Shown one piece after another: positions 16,189 to 24,613 of a stretch of DNA of 64,000 nt. The stretch covers positions 62,001-126,000 of the forward strand of contig NZ_JBKEIT010000006.1 of the NCBI RefSeq assembly GCF_046365375.1, read 5' to 3'. The DNA is from Butyricimonas muris. GTDB lineage: Bacteria; Bacteroidota; Bacteroidia; Bacteroidales; Marinifilaceae. Both the position numbers and the translations under genes were made by a program. The first letter of the stretch is position 1; each line of letters opens with the position of its first letter. The notes beneath the pieces were generated by a model. It did not search any database. It had not been told where the DNA came from and saw only the letters and a list, made by a program, of their open reading frames with translations.

Positions 16189-16202
16189 GGGTATATATAC
16201 CC
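16189..16202. promoter_or_regulatory. 14-bp perfect palindrome between divergent genes
   Basis: GGGTATATATACCC lies in the 170-base region between the flavoprotein gene (minus) and the glycosylase gene (plus), 60 and 96 bases from their starts. Its place upstream of both predicted -7 boxes suits an operator shared by the pair. The regulator is unknown. Confidence 0.4.
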
Positions 16203-16261
16203 TAATTACTGATTCCTGTTAATAATAAGGGGATGAGTGATGACATCTTGAAACGATTTCT

Positions 16262-16269
16262 TAGATTTG
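16262..16269 (+). promoter_or_regulatory. Candidate -7 box for the glycosylase gene
   Basis: TAGATTTG matches TAnnTTTG and lies 29 bases before the ATG. A clear -33 TTTG is not seen at 19-21 bases. Confidence 0.35.
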
Positions 16270-16298
16270 CATGATTGATTAAGAGTTAATGAAACGAT

Positions 16299-16985
16299 AT
16301 GCGAGAAGTAATGGTTCAATATTTACAACACCGTCTGTTACGGTGGTTTGATGAGAATCAGCGGGTGTTCCCGTGGAGGGAAGCTCGTGCGACGAAGTAT
16401 CAGCAGATCGTATCCGAGATTCTGTTGCAAAGGACGAAGGCGGAGACCGTGGCGAGATATTATGATACTTTTTTCTCGAAATATCCGGATTGGGAAGCTC
16501 TTTGCGGCGCAACGCTGGAGGAATTGGAAGAGGTGATGAGGCCGTTGGGATTATACCGGCATCGAGCGCGGAGGCTTTATAAGCTGACGGAAGATTTGCG
16601 TCGCAGGGGAGGGCAACTTCCGGGGGACGCGAACGAGTTGAGGGATTCCGGTTTCGTGGGTTTATACGTGACGAACGCTTTCGAGTTGTTTATATTGAGA
16701 AATCGTAAACCGTTGTTGGACGTGAATATGTCCCGTTTATTGAAGCGTTATTTTGAACCGGGTGATTTTATCGATGTGCGTTTTGATAAAGAAGTGCAGG
16801 AGTTGGCGAATGACATAATCGAGGTGCGGCGCTGCAAGGAGTTGAACTGGGCGATACTGGATTATGCCGCTATGGTATGCCGGAAAAGAAACCCGTTGTG
16901 CGGGGAGTGCGTGTTGAACAAGTATTGCAAGTATTACGCCCAACAATCATCTTCTGCTATGCCATCTGTCGAAGAGAAAGAATAA
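16299..16985 (+). CDS. HhH-GPD base-excision DNA glycosylase, MutY/Mig-like, no NUDIX domain
   Basis: A 228-residue HhH-GPD glycosylase. A MutY-like N-terminus (LLRWFDENQRVFPWRE) is followed by SEILLQRTKAETVARYY, with the Glu of the adenine pocket. The catalytic Asp lies in LDVNMSRLLKRYF, and a C-terminal [4Fe-4S] loop has Cys spacing 6-2-5. It lacks the C-terminal NUDIX-like domain of MutY (usually about 350 residues in all). In the helix-hairpin-helix the residue that is Lys in Nth and Ser in MutY is Tyr here (FVGLYVTNAF), as in the thymine glycosylase Mig. It is therefore more likely a mismatch T/G- or U/G-type enzyme than a normal MutY; this is inferred. The start may be Met1 or Met5. Confidence 0.8.
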   Translation: MREVMVQYLQHRLLRWFDENQRVFPWREARATKYQQIVSEILLQRTKAETVARYYDTFFSKYPDWEALCGATLEELEEVMRPLGLYRHRARRLYKLTEDLRRRGGQLPGDANELRDSGFVGLYVTNAFELFILRNRKPLLDVNMSRLLKRYFEPGDFIDVRFDKEVQELANDIIEVRRCKELNWAILDYAAMVCRKRNPLCGECVLNKYCKYYAQQSSSAMPSVEEKE

Positions 16986-17073
16986 TTTGATTCTCGTATT
17001 GTACGAATAGGGTATTGAGAAATGTTGATTTGCCTTTTGATTGTTAACAAAAAGGTGTGATGGAAATTTAAAA

Positions 17074-17101
17074 GAAAGAGCGTGCTCGTGCACGCCCTTT
17101 C
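17074..17101. terminator. Bidirectional stem-loop terminator between convergent genes
   Basis: GAAAGAGCGTGC (17074-17085) pairs with GCACGCCCTTTC (17090-17101) with one mismatch around loop TCGT. On the minus strand it is followed by TTTTAAATTT, so it serves kbl best, and it also closes the plus-strand glycosylase gene. Confidence 0.8.
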
Positions 17102-17126
17102 ATAATATAATACAGGATTATCTCGT

Positions 17127-18317
17127 TTACTTGATGACCCCGAGTTTCTTACCGATCTTGATAAAGGCAGTCAAGGCACGATCCAGTTGCTCGCGGGTGT
17201 GTGCGGCAGACAATTGGATACGGATGCGGGCTTGTCCCTTCGGTACAACCGGGTAGTAGAATCCGGTAACGTAGATGTTTTCTTTTTGCAGTTCGGCAGC
17301 GAATTGTTGTGAAAGCACTGCATCGTAAAGCATCAAGGCACAGATGGCTGATTCGGACGGTTTCAAGTCGAATCCGGCTTCCGTCAATTTAACGCGGAAG
17401 TAGTTGGCGTTGTCCATCACGCGGTCTCTCAATTCGGTGCTCTTTGTCAGCATGTCGAATACGGCGATAGATGCACCGCAAATTGCCGGGGACAAGGAGT
17501 TGGAGAACAGGTAAGGTCTTGAACGTTGGCGCAACATGTCGATGATTTCTTTCTTACCGGTCGTGTATCCGCCCATAGCACCACCGAGAGCTTTACCGAG
17601 GGTTCCGGTGAAGATATCTACCCGGTTCATGCAATTGTGGTGTTCGGCTGAACCGCGTCCAGTCTTACCGATGAATCCGGCAGCGTGGCTGTCGTCAACC
17701 ATTACGAGCGCATTGTATTTTTCAGCCAAGTCGCAGATTTCGTTCATCTTGGCGATATCCCCGTCCATGGAGAACACACCGTCGGTAACGATGATGCGGT
17801 AGCGTTGAGCTTGAGAAATCTTCAATTGTTCCTCTAGGTCAGCCATGTTGGCATGTTTGTATCTGTAACGTACGGCTTTGCAAAGACGAACTCCATCGAT
17901 GATAGAAGCGTGGTTCAATTCGTCGGAGATAATGGCATCTTCCTGTCCGAACAACGGTTCGAATACACCGCCGTTAGCATCGAAGCAAGCGGCGTAGAGA
18001 ATCGTGTCTTCCGTGCCGAAGAATTGAGAAATTTTAGCTTCCAGTTCCTTGTGTATATCTTGAGTTCCGCAAATAAAACGTACAGAAGACATACCGTAAC
18101 CGCGGCTGTCCAATGCTTTCTTGGCACCCTCGATGACCGTCGGGTTGGAAGAAAGTCCTAAATAGTTGTTCGCACAAAAGTTTAACACTGTTTCTCCCGT
18201 GGCAAGTTTAATCTCCGCATCTTGCGGGGTCACGATAATTCTTTCGCTTTTGTATAAGCCGGCGTCTTTTATCGACTGTAATTCAGTCTTTAAAAAGTCT
18301 TGAAATTTTCCGTACAT
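17127..18317 (-). CDS. kbl: Glycine C-acetyltransferase (2-amino-3-ketobutyrate CoA ligase)
   Basis: A 396-residue PLP enzyme of the alpha-oxoamine synthase family. I place the start at 18317 (MYGKFQDFLK), because Kbl proteins begin at this point and the 15 codons upstream in the longer frame do not resemble the family. Motifs: NFCANNYLGLSSNP (substrate entry), DDSHAAGFIGKTGRG, and the PLP lysine in TGTLGKALGGAMGG. It joins glycine and acetyl-CoA, or in reverse splits 2-amino-3-ketobutyrate from threonine. No threonine dehydrogenase gene lies beside it, and in Bacteroidetes it may also serve other condensations. Confidence 0.92.
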   Translation of the reverse strand: MYGKFQDFLKTELQSIKDAGLYKSERIIVTPQDAEIKLATGETVLNFCANNYLGLSSNPTVIEGAKKALDSRGYGMSSVRFICGTQDIHKELEAKISQFFGTEDTILYAACFDANGGVFEPLFGQEDAIISDELNHASIIDGVRLCKAVRYRYKHANMADLEEQLKISQAQRYRIIVTDGVFSMDGDIAKMNEICDLAEKYNALVMVDDSHAAGFIGKTGRGSAEHHNCMNRVDIFTGTLGKALGGAMGGYTTGKKEIIDMLRQRSRPYLFSNSLSPAICGASIAVFDMLTKSTELRDRVMDNANYFRVKLTEAGFDLKPSESAICALMLYDAVLSQQFAAELQKENIYVTGFYYPVVPKGQARIRIQLSAAHTREQLDRALTAFIKIGKKLGVIK

Positions 18318-18349
18318 ATCGCTAATTTTAATGTTTGTTTTAATGGTGC

Positions 18350-18357
18350 CAAAAGTA
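18350..18357 (-). promoter_or_regulatory. Candidate -7 box of kbl
   Basis: The minus strand reads TACTTTTG, an exact TAnnTTTG match, 32 bases upstream of the chosen kbl ATG. This supports the 18317 start, because the longer frame would begin right at this box. The -33 box is unclear. Confidence 0.4.
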
Positions 18358-18428
18358 ATCATTTTTTACTTACAACGTATTCGAAAATGAATATATCGTA
18401 CTTTATTCGGGGAAAAAATTCGAAAGTG

Positions 18429-19001
18429 TTATTTTCTCGTTTGTTCGTGTTTACGGATAGTTTTGTTCTCCTTTGCTGGAGATGATAGTTTCTTGTATTT
18501 GTCAATAAGTAAGCGAATGGTGTCTTTGGTTAATTCAAATCCGGGTAATTTAGGGATCCCTTCCCAAATGACGGTTTTGTCGGGTGCGAGTAATTTGCAA
18601 TGGGGAAAGGAATCAATCCAGCATTCGTTTATCGTGGTGCTGGTCGAGTCTGCTGCGCTATAATATTCTATGACGGGCTTTTTCATTTTCTTCACGTCTT
18701 TTGCTGTTTGATTGGCGACGCCGATGACCACGAGGTCGTCTTTAAATTCTTTTGCAATTTCGTTCAGGTGGGGAATTTCTTGCACGCACCAGTAGCACCA
18801 GGTGCCCCAGAAATCGATGAGAATGAACTTACCCGTGGTGTCCGGGATTTCGGATATCCATTCTTTGATGACAATCGGCGGCATTTTTTGGTTGATGAGT
18901 TCTTTGTCTGCACCGGTATCTTTCCCGTGGTTGGATTCTTGCGCCTGTCCGGAAATGCATATGCAGGCAGTCATGCAAAGTAATAATAACATTTTTTTCA
19001 T
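18429..19001 (-). CDS. TlpA-like thiol-disulfide oxidoreductase, exported
   Basis: A thioredoxin-fold protein of about 190 residues. The start is placed at MKKMLLLLCMTACICISGQAQ, a clear signal peptide; the longer frame adds 16 unlikely residues. The active site is WGTWCYWCVQEIPHL, a CxxC with a Trp-Cys lead as in TlpA/ResA. Such proteins reduce or repair disulfides in the periplasm, and in Bacteroidetes are often near SusCD loci. It is divergent from the ECF sigma gene at 19129. The C-terminal tail is rich in Lys. Confidence 0.85.
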   Translation of the reverse strand: MKKMLLLLCMTACICISGQAQESNHGKDTGADKELINQKMPPIVIKEWISEIPDTTGKFILIDFWGTWCYWCVQEIPHLNEIAKEFKDDLVVIGVANQTAKDVKKMKKPVIEYYSAADSTSTTINECWIDSFPHCKLLAPDKTVIWEGIPKLPGFELTKDTIRLLIDKYKKLSSPAKENKTIRKHEQTRK

Positions 19002-19073
19002 AGTATAATAATTCATGTGATTTATATGAAGACAGACATGAAAAATCAAAAATGGGTGAATAATTTTTCTCTT

Positions 19074-19107
19074 TTTGTTGCAAATAAAATGAAGAGCAGT
19101 ATTTTTG
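19074..19107 (+). promoter_or_regulatory. Predicted promoter of the first ECF sigma/SusCD locus
   Basis: TATTTTTG at 19100-19107 fits TAnnTTTG. Upstream, TTTG at 19074-19077 (22-base spacer) or GTTG at 19077-19080 (19-base spacer) can serve as the -33 box. The predicted start of transcription is about 15 bases before the sigma gene ATG. Confidence 0.5.
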
Positions 19108-19128
19108 TCTATCTGAAATATCGGCGAG

Positions 19129-19704
19129 ATGGTGATAAAAGACAGTGTTATTATACAAGCATTGCAAAAAAATTGTAATACCGGAGGAGATTTGTTGTTC
19201 GACCGGTATTATAAGCCATTGGTTTTATTTGCCGATTCTTTGATTACAGACCGGGTGTTTGCCGAGGATTTGGTTCAGGAGGTTTTTTATCGTTTTATGA
19301 AAGAACGCGTGTACGAGAATATTGTTCCCGATGCCTTGGGTACTTATTTGTTCCGGGCGGTAAAGAATATTTGCGTGAATAGTTTGAATGCTAAAAGGGA
19401 GGTGTACTCGGAACTGGAAGTGTTGAGGTGTGATGCTGTCGAGGAGGAGAGTAAGACGATAGATCCGGAACTGATTGTTGCTATTTACAAGGCGATAGAG
19501 GATTTGCCGGCGAAGACGCGTATTGTGGTGCAGGAAATTTTGATTAAAGGAAGAAAATATAAAGAGGTAGCGGAAGAGAATGGTACGTCTGTCAATACGG
19601 TGAAAACGTTGCTTTCTAGTGGGTTGAAGGTGTTGAGAAATACATTCTCCGACTCGAGTATATTATGTCTGTTTATAAAATATGTGCTTAACGGGAAAAA
19701 TTGA
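19129..19704 (+). CDS. ECF RNA polymerase sigma factor (Bacteroidetes expansion family)
   Basis: A 191-residue sigma-70 family ECF factor. Region 2 runs over about residues 25-90 (LFADSLITDRVFAEDLVQEVFYRFM, with the usual acidic pattern), and region 4 has the helix-turn-helix EVAEENGTSVNTVKTLLSSG (about 145-164). It probably directs transcription of the SusCD genes downstream when released by the FecR protein. Its stop lies 57 bases before the FecR start used here. Confidence 0.92.
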   Translation: MVIKDSVIIQALQKNCNTGGDLLFDRYYKPLVLFADSLITDRVFAEDLVQEVFYRFMKERVYENIVPDALGTYLFRAVKNICVNSLNAKREVYSELEVLRCDAVEEESKTIDPELIVAIYKAIEDLPAKTRIVVQEILIKGRKYKEVAEENGTSVNTVKTLLSSGLKVLRNTFSDSSILCLFIKYVLNGKN

Positions 19705-19760
19705 GTGAAAATCATTCACCCATTTTCGATTTTGCTGGTCTGTCTATACAAAATCGGAAA

Positions 19761-20954
19761 ATGATGAATAATTCGGATGTAGATATAGAAGCATTAGTGG
19801 CGGTTTTTTTCTCGGGGAATTTGGACGAACGGGAAACCGGGGAACTCTTGGCTTGGGTAAAGGAAAGTAAGAAGCACGAGGTTCTTTTTAAGAAAAGGAT
19901 GCGTGAATTATACGCGTTGCAAGTTGCCGGGGAGTGGAACACGATCAATACCGGAGTTGCGAGAAATAAAGTTTTTCGAAAATTGCATCGTACTCGAAAA
20001 TTGTGGCGTGTGTGTGTAGCGGCTGCAGCAGTTGTCGTGTTGTTATTTTCATCAGTTGTCCTGTATTGGCAGGAGAGGGCGGGCGACTTGTTCGTCCAGA
20101 AAAAGATATTTTCAGAATTGGTACAGCGGCAGGACAGGCAGCAGGCGATTTTATCTATCGGTACGGAGAAGAAGGTGATATTAAACGCTACCATAAAGAA
20201 GGCGATATTTACAGATTCTTGTAGCCATGTTTTCATGGATGATAGTTGTATGATGCGTTACGAGAGGATACATTCGCACGAGGCGCACGAGGTACAGGTA
20301 CATACTTTGGAAGTCCCCCGGGGAAGTGAATTTCGTTTGACCTTGAGTGACGGGACCCGGGTTTGGATGAATGCCGGGTCGAAGTTGTGTTACCCGGAGT
20401 TTTTCGATGGGGAAAAACGAGAAGTGACTTTGACGGGTGAGGCTTATTTTGAGGTTGAGCATGATGCAGAAGTTCCTTTCATCGTGAAAACGGTGGATAT
20501 GGATATCACGGTTTTGGGGACAAGTTTTGACGTGAAAGCTTATCCCGAGGACGAGTACGTGATAACGACTTTAGCAACCGGCAGGATCAGGCAGAAGTAT
20601 GTTGCCAGTGGTGAAGAAATTGTATTGAGCCCTTCGGAGCAAGCTGTTTATATGAAAAGTAACGGGCTTTTGAAGACGGAGCGGGTGGACGTGGGGGAGG
20701 CGATCGGTTGGAAGAACGGACGGGTTATCATGAAGAATAAGCCGTTGAAGGAAATTTTCAAGGAACTCGCGAGATGGTATGACTTTGAGGTGGAGTATAA
20801 AAATGACCGTTTGCGGGATACGCGTTTCTATTTGAATATGGATCGGTATGATGATATCAAGATGGTATTGGAAAAATTACAGAAGACCAACGGGGTTAAA
20901 TTTATTTTTTACGGGCGAAAGATATTCGTGTATGATGATACAATTTTAAAATAA
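19761..20954 (+). CDS. FecR-family anti-sigma factor with DUF4974
   Basis: A FecR-like transmembrane regulator of about 397 residues. The start is placed at ATG 19761 (MMNNSDVDIEALVAVFFSG), because the longer frame begins with a TTG overlapping the sigma stop and adds atypical residues. An N-terminal cytoplasmic sigma-binding helix domain is followed by a membrane helix (VCVAAAAVVVLLFSSVVLYW), a periplasmic FecR domain (LSDGTRVWMNAGSKLCYP) and a C-terminal DUF4974 (KNKPLKEIFKELARWYDFEV). It should receive the signal from the STN domain of the SusC next door and control the sigma factor. Confidence 0.92.
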   Translation: MMNNSDVDIEALVAVFFSGNLDERETGELLAWVKESKKHEVLFKKRMRELYALQVAGEWNTINTGVARNKVFRKLHRTRKLWRVCVAAAAVVVLLFSSVVLYWQERAGDLFVQKKIFSELVQRQDRQQAILSIGTEKKVILNATIKKAIFTDSCSHVFMDDSCMMRYERIHSHEAHEVQVHTLEVPRGSEFRLTLSDGTRVWMNAGSKLCYPEFFDGEKREVTLTGEAYFEVEHDAEVPFIVKTVDMDITVLGTSFDVKAYPEDEYVITTLATGRIRQKYVASGEEIVLSPSEQAVYMKSNGLLKTERVDVGEAIGWKNGRVIMKNKPLKEIFKELARWYDFEVEYKNDRLRDTRFYLNMDRYDDIKMVLEKLQKTNGVKFIFYGRKIFVYDDTILK

Positions 20955-20961
20955 ATCAAAA

Positions 20962-21005
20962 CAGGAGGGATTAGGGCTCCCTCCTGAAAACATCAAAAGA
21001 TGTTT
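20962..21005 (+). promoter_or_regulatory. Tandem hairpins between FecR and SusC genes
   Basis: The first hairpin is CAGGAGGGA/TCCCTCCTG (20962-20970 and 20978-20986), and the second is AAACATC/GATGTTT (20988-20994 and 20999-21005) with an AAAA loop. No U-run follows, so this looks like an mRNA processing or stabilising site that could set different levels for regulator and transporter. Hairpins also stand at the same place in the second locus. Confidence 0.6.
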
Positions 21006-21025
21006 AACTAAAATCGAACAAAAGT

Positions 21026-24000
21026 ATGAAAAAAAACAGGATTAATGTTTTTTGCGGGCAGCGAAAAACGGAATGGATGTTATCTAAACTCAGGGGGATA
21101 TCCCTGCTTATTTTGATGGTGGTCGGTTTCTTGTCGACGTATGGGCAAACGCAGCGTGTTTCTTTGCGTTTGGAAAATGAATCTCTCGTGAAGGTGTTAT
21201 CCGAGATCGAGCGACTCTCGAATTATTCTTTTGTTTTTAAGATGGAAGACGTGGAGAACGTTGTCCATTTGACCGTTCGGGCAGAGAACAAGATGGTGAA
21301 AGAAATTTTGGATTCTTGTTTGTTGAACTCCGGGTTGAGTTATTTGCAGGAAAATAATTTAATCATTATCAAGAAAATGGCTCCCAAAGTGAAGTCTGTT
21401 GTCGTTACCGGAGTGGTGAAAGATGAACAAGGTTACTCCATTCCGGGGGTTACCGTGTTAATTATGGGGACGAGTCTCGGAACGGTGACCGACGAGGATG
21501 GAAAATTTGAATTGGAATTTAACGAAGGGCAAAAGATTGTGTTGCGGTTTTCTTTTATAGGGATGAAAACGAAAGAAATCGTTTATTCCGGACAAAAGAA
21601 TATCGAGGTTGTGTTGGAAGAGAATGTTACCGAGATGAATGAGGTGGTGGTAACCGGGTATCAGGTGATTGACCGGAAAAAATTGACGAGTGCGGTGAGT
21701 TCTGTAAAAGCAAAAGATATCATGGTTCAAGGTGCGATGTCTATTGACCAGATGCTGAAGGGGCGTATTCCGGATATGATGATGACAACTAATTCCGGGG
21801 AGGTGGGAGTAGTACCTCGAATCCGGATCAGGGGGACTTCCACGTTGATCGGGAACCGGGAGCCCCTTTGGGTGGTGGATGGTATCGTGCTGAACGATCC
21901 GGTACCTATTTCTCCGGAGGAACTGAATGACCCGGATTACGTGAACCGCATCGGTAACGCGATTGCCGGGCTTAATCCCCAGGATATTGACCGTATCGAC
22001 GTGTTGAAAGATGCTTCCGCGACAGCCTTGTATGGGACGAAGGCTGCGAACGGGGTGATCGTGATTACCACGAAGAAAGGGCACGTGGGGAATATCTTGG
22101 TACGGTACAATGCGACAGGTACTTTCAAATTGCGTCCCCGTTACACGGATCGCAAAGTTAATGTCATGAATTCCAAGCAAAGAGTCGATTTTTCCAAGGA
22201 TTTGGTTGCGAATCATCATGTTTACCCCTCGGATATGCCTCAGGTGGGGTACGAGGGATTGATTACCCAAATGTACCAGGGAGTTGTTTCCGGGGATGAG
22301 TTCACGCGAAAAGTGAAAGACTTGGAGAGGATGAACACGGATTGGTTCAAGATATTGACGGAGGATGTTTTCTCTCATCAACATACGATTAGTTTATCCG
22401 GCGGAAGTGAACAATTACGTTACTATGCTTCAATCGGGTACGCTATTGATAATGATGTTATTAAAGGTGCTAATAACGAGCGTTATACGGCTAGTTTAAA
22501 TTTCGATGCTCATTTTTCGGATTGCTTTACGCTGGCTTTAAGTTTGTTGGGAAATGTCAGTTCCAGAAAATATAATCAATCGGGAATTAACGTGATAGAT
22601 TATGCTTACACGACAAGCCGATGCATTCCGGCGTATGACGAAAAAGGTCGCTATTATTATAAGCCTAGTTCGACAGACTATAACTTCAATATTTTGAATG
22701 AATTGGAGAATAGTCATTCTAATCAGGAGGCTTCCGGTTTTACTTGCAACGCGAATTTGAATTATCGTGTCACGGACTGGCTGAACGCTCAAGCTATTTT
22801 GTCTTATTCCACGTCAAATACAGAGCAGGAAGGCTATTGGTCGGACAAAACAAATTATGTTGCAAATATGCGCGGTTCCGAGTATGGGGTAGAGCCTCCT
22901 AAAGGTGAATACACGCATTCCCTATGCCCGTACGGGGGTGAATTGACAAAGATTTATGACCGTAATAACTCGTACACGGCACGTTTGCAGTTGGATATGA
23001 ACAAGAGTTTCGGTGAGAATTTCCAGCATAATATCGTGACTAATCTGGGATTTGAGGCTTCTTCCACGCGTGCCCATGGCTACAATCGTGTAGAACGGGG
23101 GTATTACGAGGAACGGGGCAAGCAGTTTGCCGCCGATGTGAATATTGATGATTATCCCGCTTACAAGAGTTGGCTGGGAAACAACTATCCCTCGATTTCG
23201 GATAATTTGTCTAATTTGATCGCGGCTTATATATCCGTGTCTTACACGTACAATAATTTGTTCACGTTGAATGCTAACACCCGTATCGACGGGTCTAATA
23301 AATTCGGGGACAGGAGTAACGAGAAGTTATTGCCGATCTGGTCTGTGTCCGGTTCGTATAATATTTCGGAGCACATGAATATGGATCCCCGATGGGTTAG
23401 TAATTTGGCATTACGGTTGTCTTATGGTTTTCAAGGAAATATGTTGGACGGACAATCTCCGGTGATGATATTGAAAAAACTTCCGCTAAACGCTCACTAC
23501 AACGAGTTGATGTCTAAGGTGGAAGTATACCCGAATCCGAGTTTGAAATGGGAAAAAACGAGTTCATTTAACGTGGGATTGGATTTCGGCTTGTTTAATA
23601 ACGCGTTGCAAGTGAACACGTCTTACTATTATAAATTAACGAAAGATGCTTTCATGAACAGGACGGTGTCTTCTGTCAACGGGCGGAAGTCTTACGTGAT
23701 TAATTCCGGGGAGATTCGGAATAGCGGTTACAGCGTAGATGTTTCGTTATCTCCGGTTTCTACGGATAATTTCAGGTGGACGTTGTCAACTTCTTTTTCT
23801 CAGGTATTTAATGAAATGAATACCGTGCCCGGTGCGGAAGAGTATGAACTGGATGATTTCCTGTCCGGGAATGCATTGACGAAAGGTCACGCTGTCGGTA
23901 CATTCTATTCATATAAATTTTTAGGTTTGAATCCCGTGGACGGAGGTCCGATGTTCGATACGATGCAGGAGAGAAAAGAGGAGTTAATTGGTAAAAGTAA

Positions 24001-24601
24001 GTATGACGTGTTCACGACCATTTTGACTCCTTCCGGTCAGCGTGACCCGAAAATACAAGGCGGGCTTAATAATAGTTTCCGTTACAAGAGTCTTCGTTTG
24101 AATATATCTTTCAATTATAGTTTGGGGTCTAAGGTGCGTTTGTTCAAATTATACGATAACGGGATCGAGTTTAGTGCGTTGGAAAATGTAAACAAGGATT
24201 TAACCAAGAGGTGGAGAAACCCGGGGGACGAGCGTTACACGAATATTCCTTGTATGGTTAATGCAACGACGGGGGCGAGTAAACGGTATGGTGCTAATGT
24301 GATCGTGGGGGAGAATATTATGGTGGGAGAGAACGCGTGGACCATGTACAACTATGGTAGTCAACGGGTGGTAAGTGGAAATTATCTTCAGTGTCAGGAC
24401 TTGAGCCTCACATATGATGTACCCGAGAAATGGTTGAATCGAATCGGGTTGACCAGTTTGTCTGTTACTGCTTCGACCTCGAACGTGTTCACAATCTGTT
24501 CTTCAAAACTGAAAGGTCAAGCTCCGACACAGAGTGGATTCGCTGAAATCCAATTATCGGACAGACCGGCGTTTTCGTTGGGATTGAATGTTGCATTTTA
24601 A
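21026..24601 (+). CDS. SusC/RagA-type TonB-dependent receptor with STN signalling domain
   Basis: A 1191-residue outer-membrane transporter. After a signal sequence ending near YGQTQ comes an STN domain (about 45-117), then a carboxypeptidase-D-like beta domain (PGVTVLIMGTSLGTVTDEDG), the plug with the SusC signature (RIRGTSTLIGNREPLWVVDG; LKDASATALYGTKAANGVI), and a large beta-barrel ending in SLGLNVAF. The STN domain marks it as a receptor that signals to the FecR protein encoded just upstream. It works with the SusD lipoprotein that starts 12 bases downstream. The substrate is unknown. The lack of glycoside hydrolases in this locus and the peptide lifestyle suggest peptides, as for RagAB. 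Confidence 0.95.
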   Translation: MKKNRINVFCGQRKTEWMLSKLRGISLLILMVVGFLSTYGQTQRVSLRLENESLVKVLSEIERLSNYSFVFKMEDVENVVHLTVRAENKMVKEILDSCLLNSGLSYLQENNLIIIKKMAPKVKSVVVTGVVKDEQGYSIPGVTVLIMGTSLGTVTDEDGKFELEFNEGQKIVLRFSFIGMKTKEIVYSGQKNIEVVLEENVTEMNEVVVTGYQVIDRKKLTSAVSSVKAKDIMVQGAMSIDQMLKGRIPDMMMTTNSGEVGVVPRIRIRGTSTLIGNREPLWVVDGIVLNDPVPISPEELNDPDYVNRIGNAIAGLNPQDIDRIDVLKDASATALYGTKAANGVIVITTKKGHVGNILVRYNATGTFKLRPRYTDRKVNVMNSKQRVDFSKDLVANHHVYPSDMPQVGYEGLITQMYQGVVSGDEFTRKVKDLERMNTDWFKILTEDVFSHQHTISLSGGSEQLRYYASIGYAIDNDVIKGANNERYTASLNFDAHFSDCFTLALSLLGNVSSRKYNQSGINVIDYAYTTSRCIPAYDEKGRYYYKPSSTDYNFNILNELENSHSNQEASGFTCNANLNYRVTDWLNAQAILSYSTSNTEQEGYWSDKTNYVANMRGSEYGVEPPKGEYTHSLCPYGGELTKIYDRNNSYTARLQLDMNKSFGENFQHNIVTNLGFEASSTRAHGYNRVERGYYEERGKQFAADVNIDDYPAYKSWLGNNYPSISDNLSNLIAAYISVSYTYNNLFTLNANTRIDGSNKFGDRSNEKLLPIWSVSGSYNISEHMNMDPRWVSNLALRLSYGFQGNMLDGQSPVMILKKLPLNAHYNELMSKVEVYPNPSLKWEKTSSFNVGLDFGLFNNALQVNTSYYYKLTKDAFMNRTVSSVNGRKSYVINSGEIRNSGYSVDVSLSPVSTDNFRWTLSTSFSQVFNEMNTVPGAEEYELDDFLSGNALTKGHAVGTFYSYKFLGLNPVDGGPMFDTMQERKEELIGKSKYDVFTTILTPSGQRDPKIQGGLNNSFRYKSLRLNISFNYSLGSKVRLFKLYDNGIEFSALENVNKDLTKRWRNPGDERYTNIPCMVNATTGASKRYGANVIVGENIMVGENAWTMYNYGSQRVVSGNYLQCQDLSLTYDVPEKWLNRIGLTSLSVTASTSNVFTICSSKLKGQAPTQSGFAEIQLSDRPAFSLGLNVAF

Positions 24602-24613
24602 ATTTGATGAGTT

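Noticed and set aside
21458..22384. A 308-codon open frame antisense to the first SusC gene
   Set aside because: It overlaps the conserved plug region of SusC on the other strand and has a His/Arg/Ile-rich composition without a domain.
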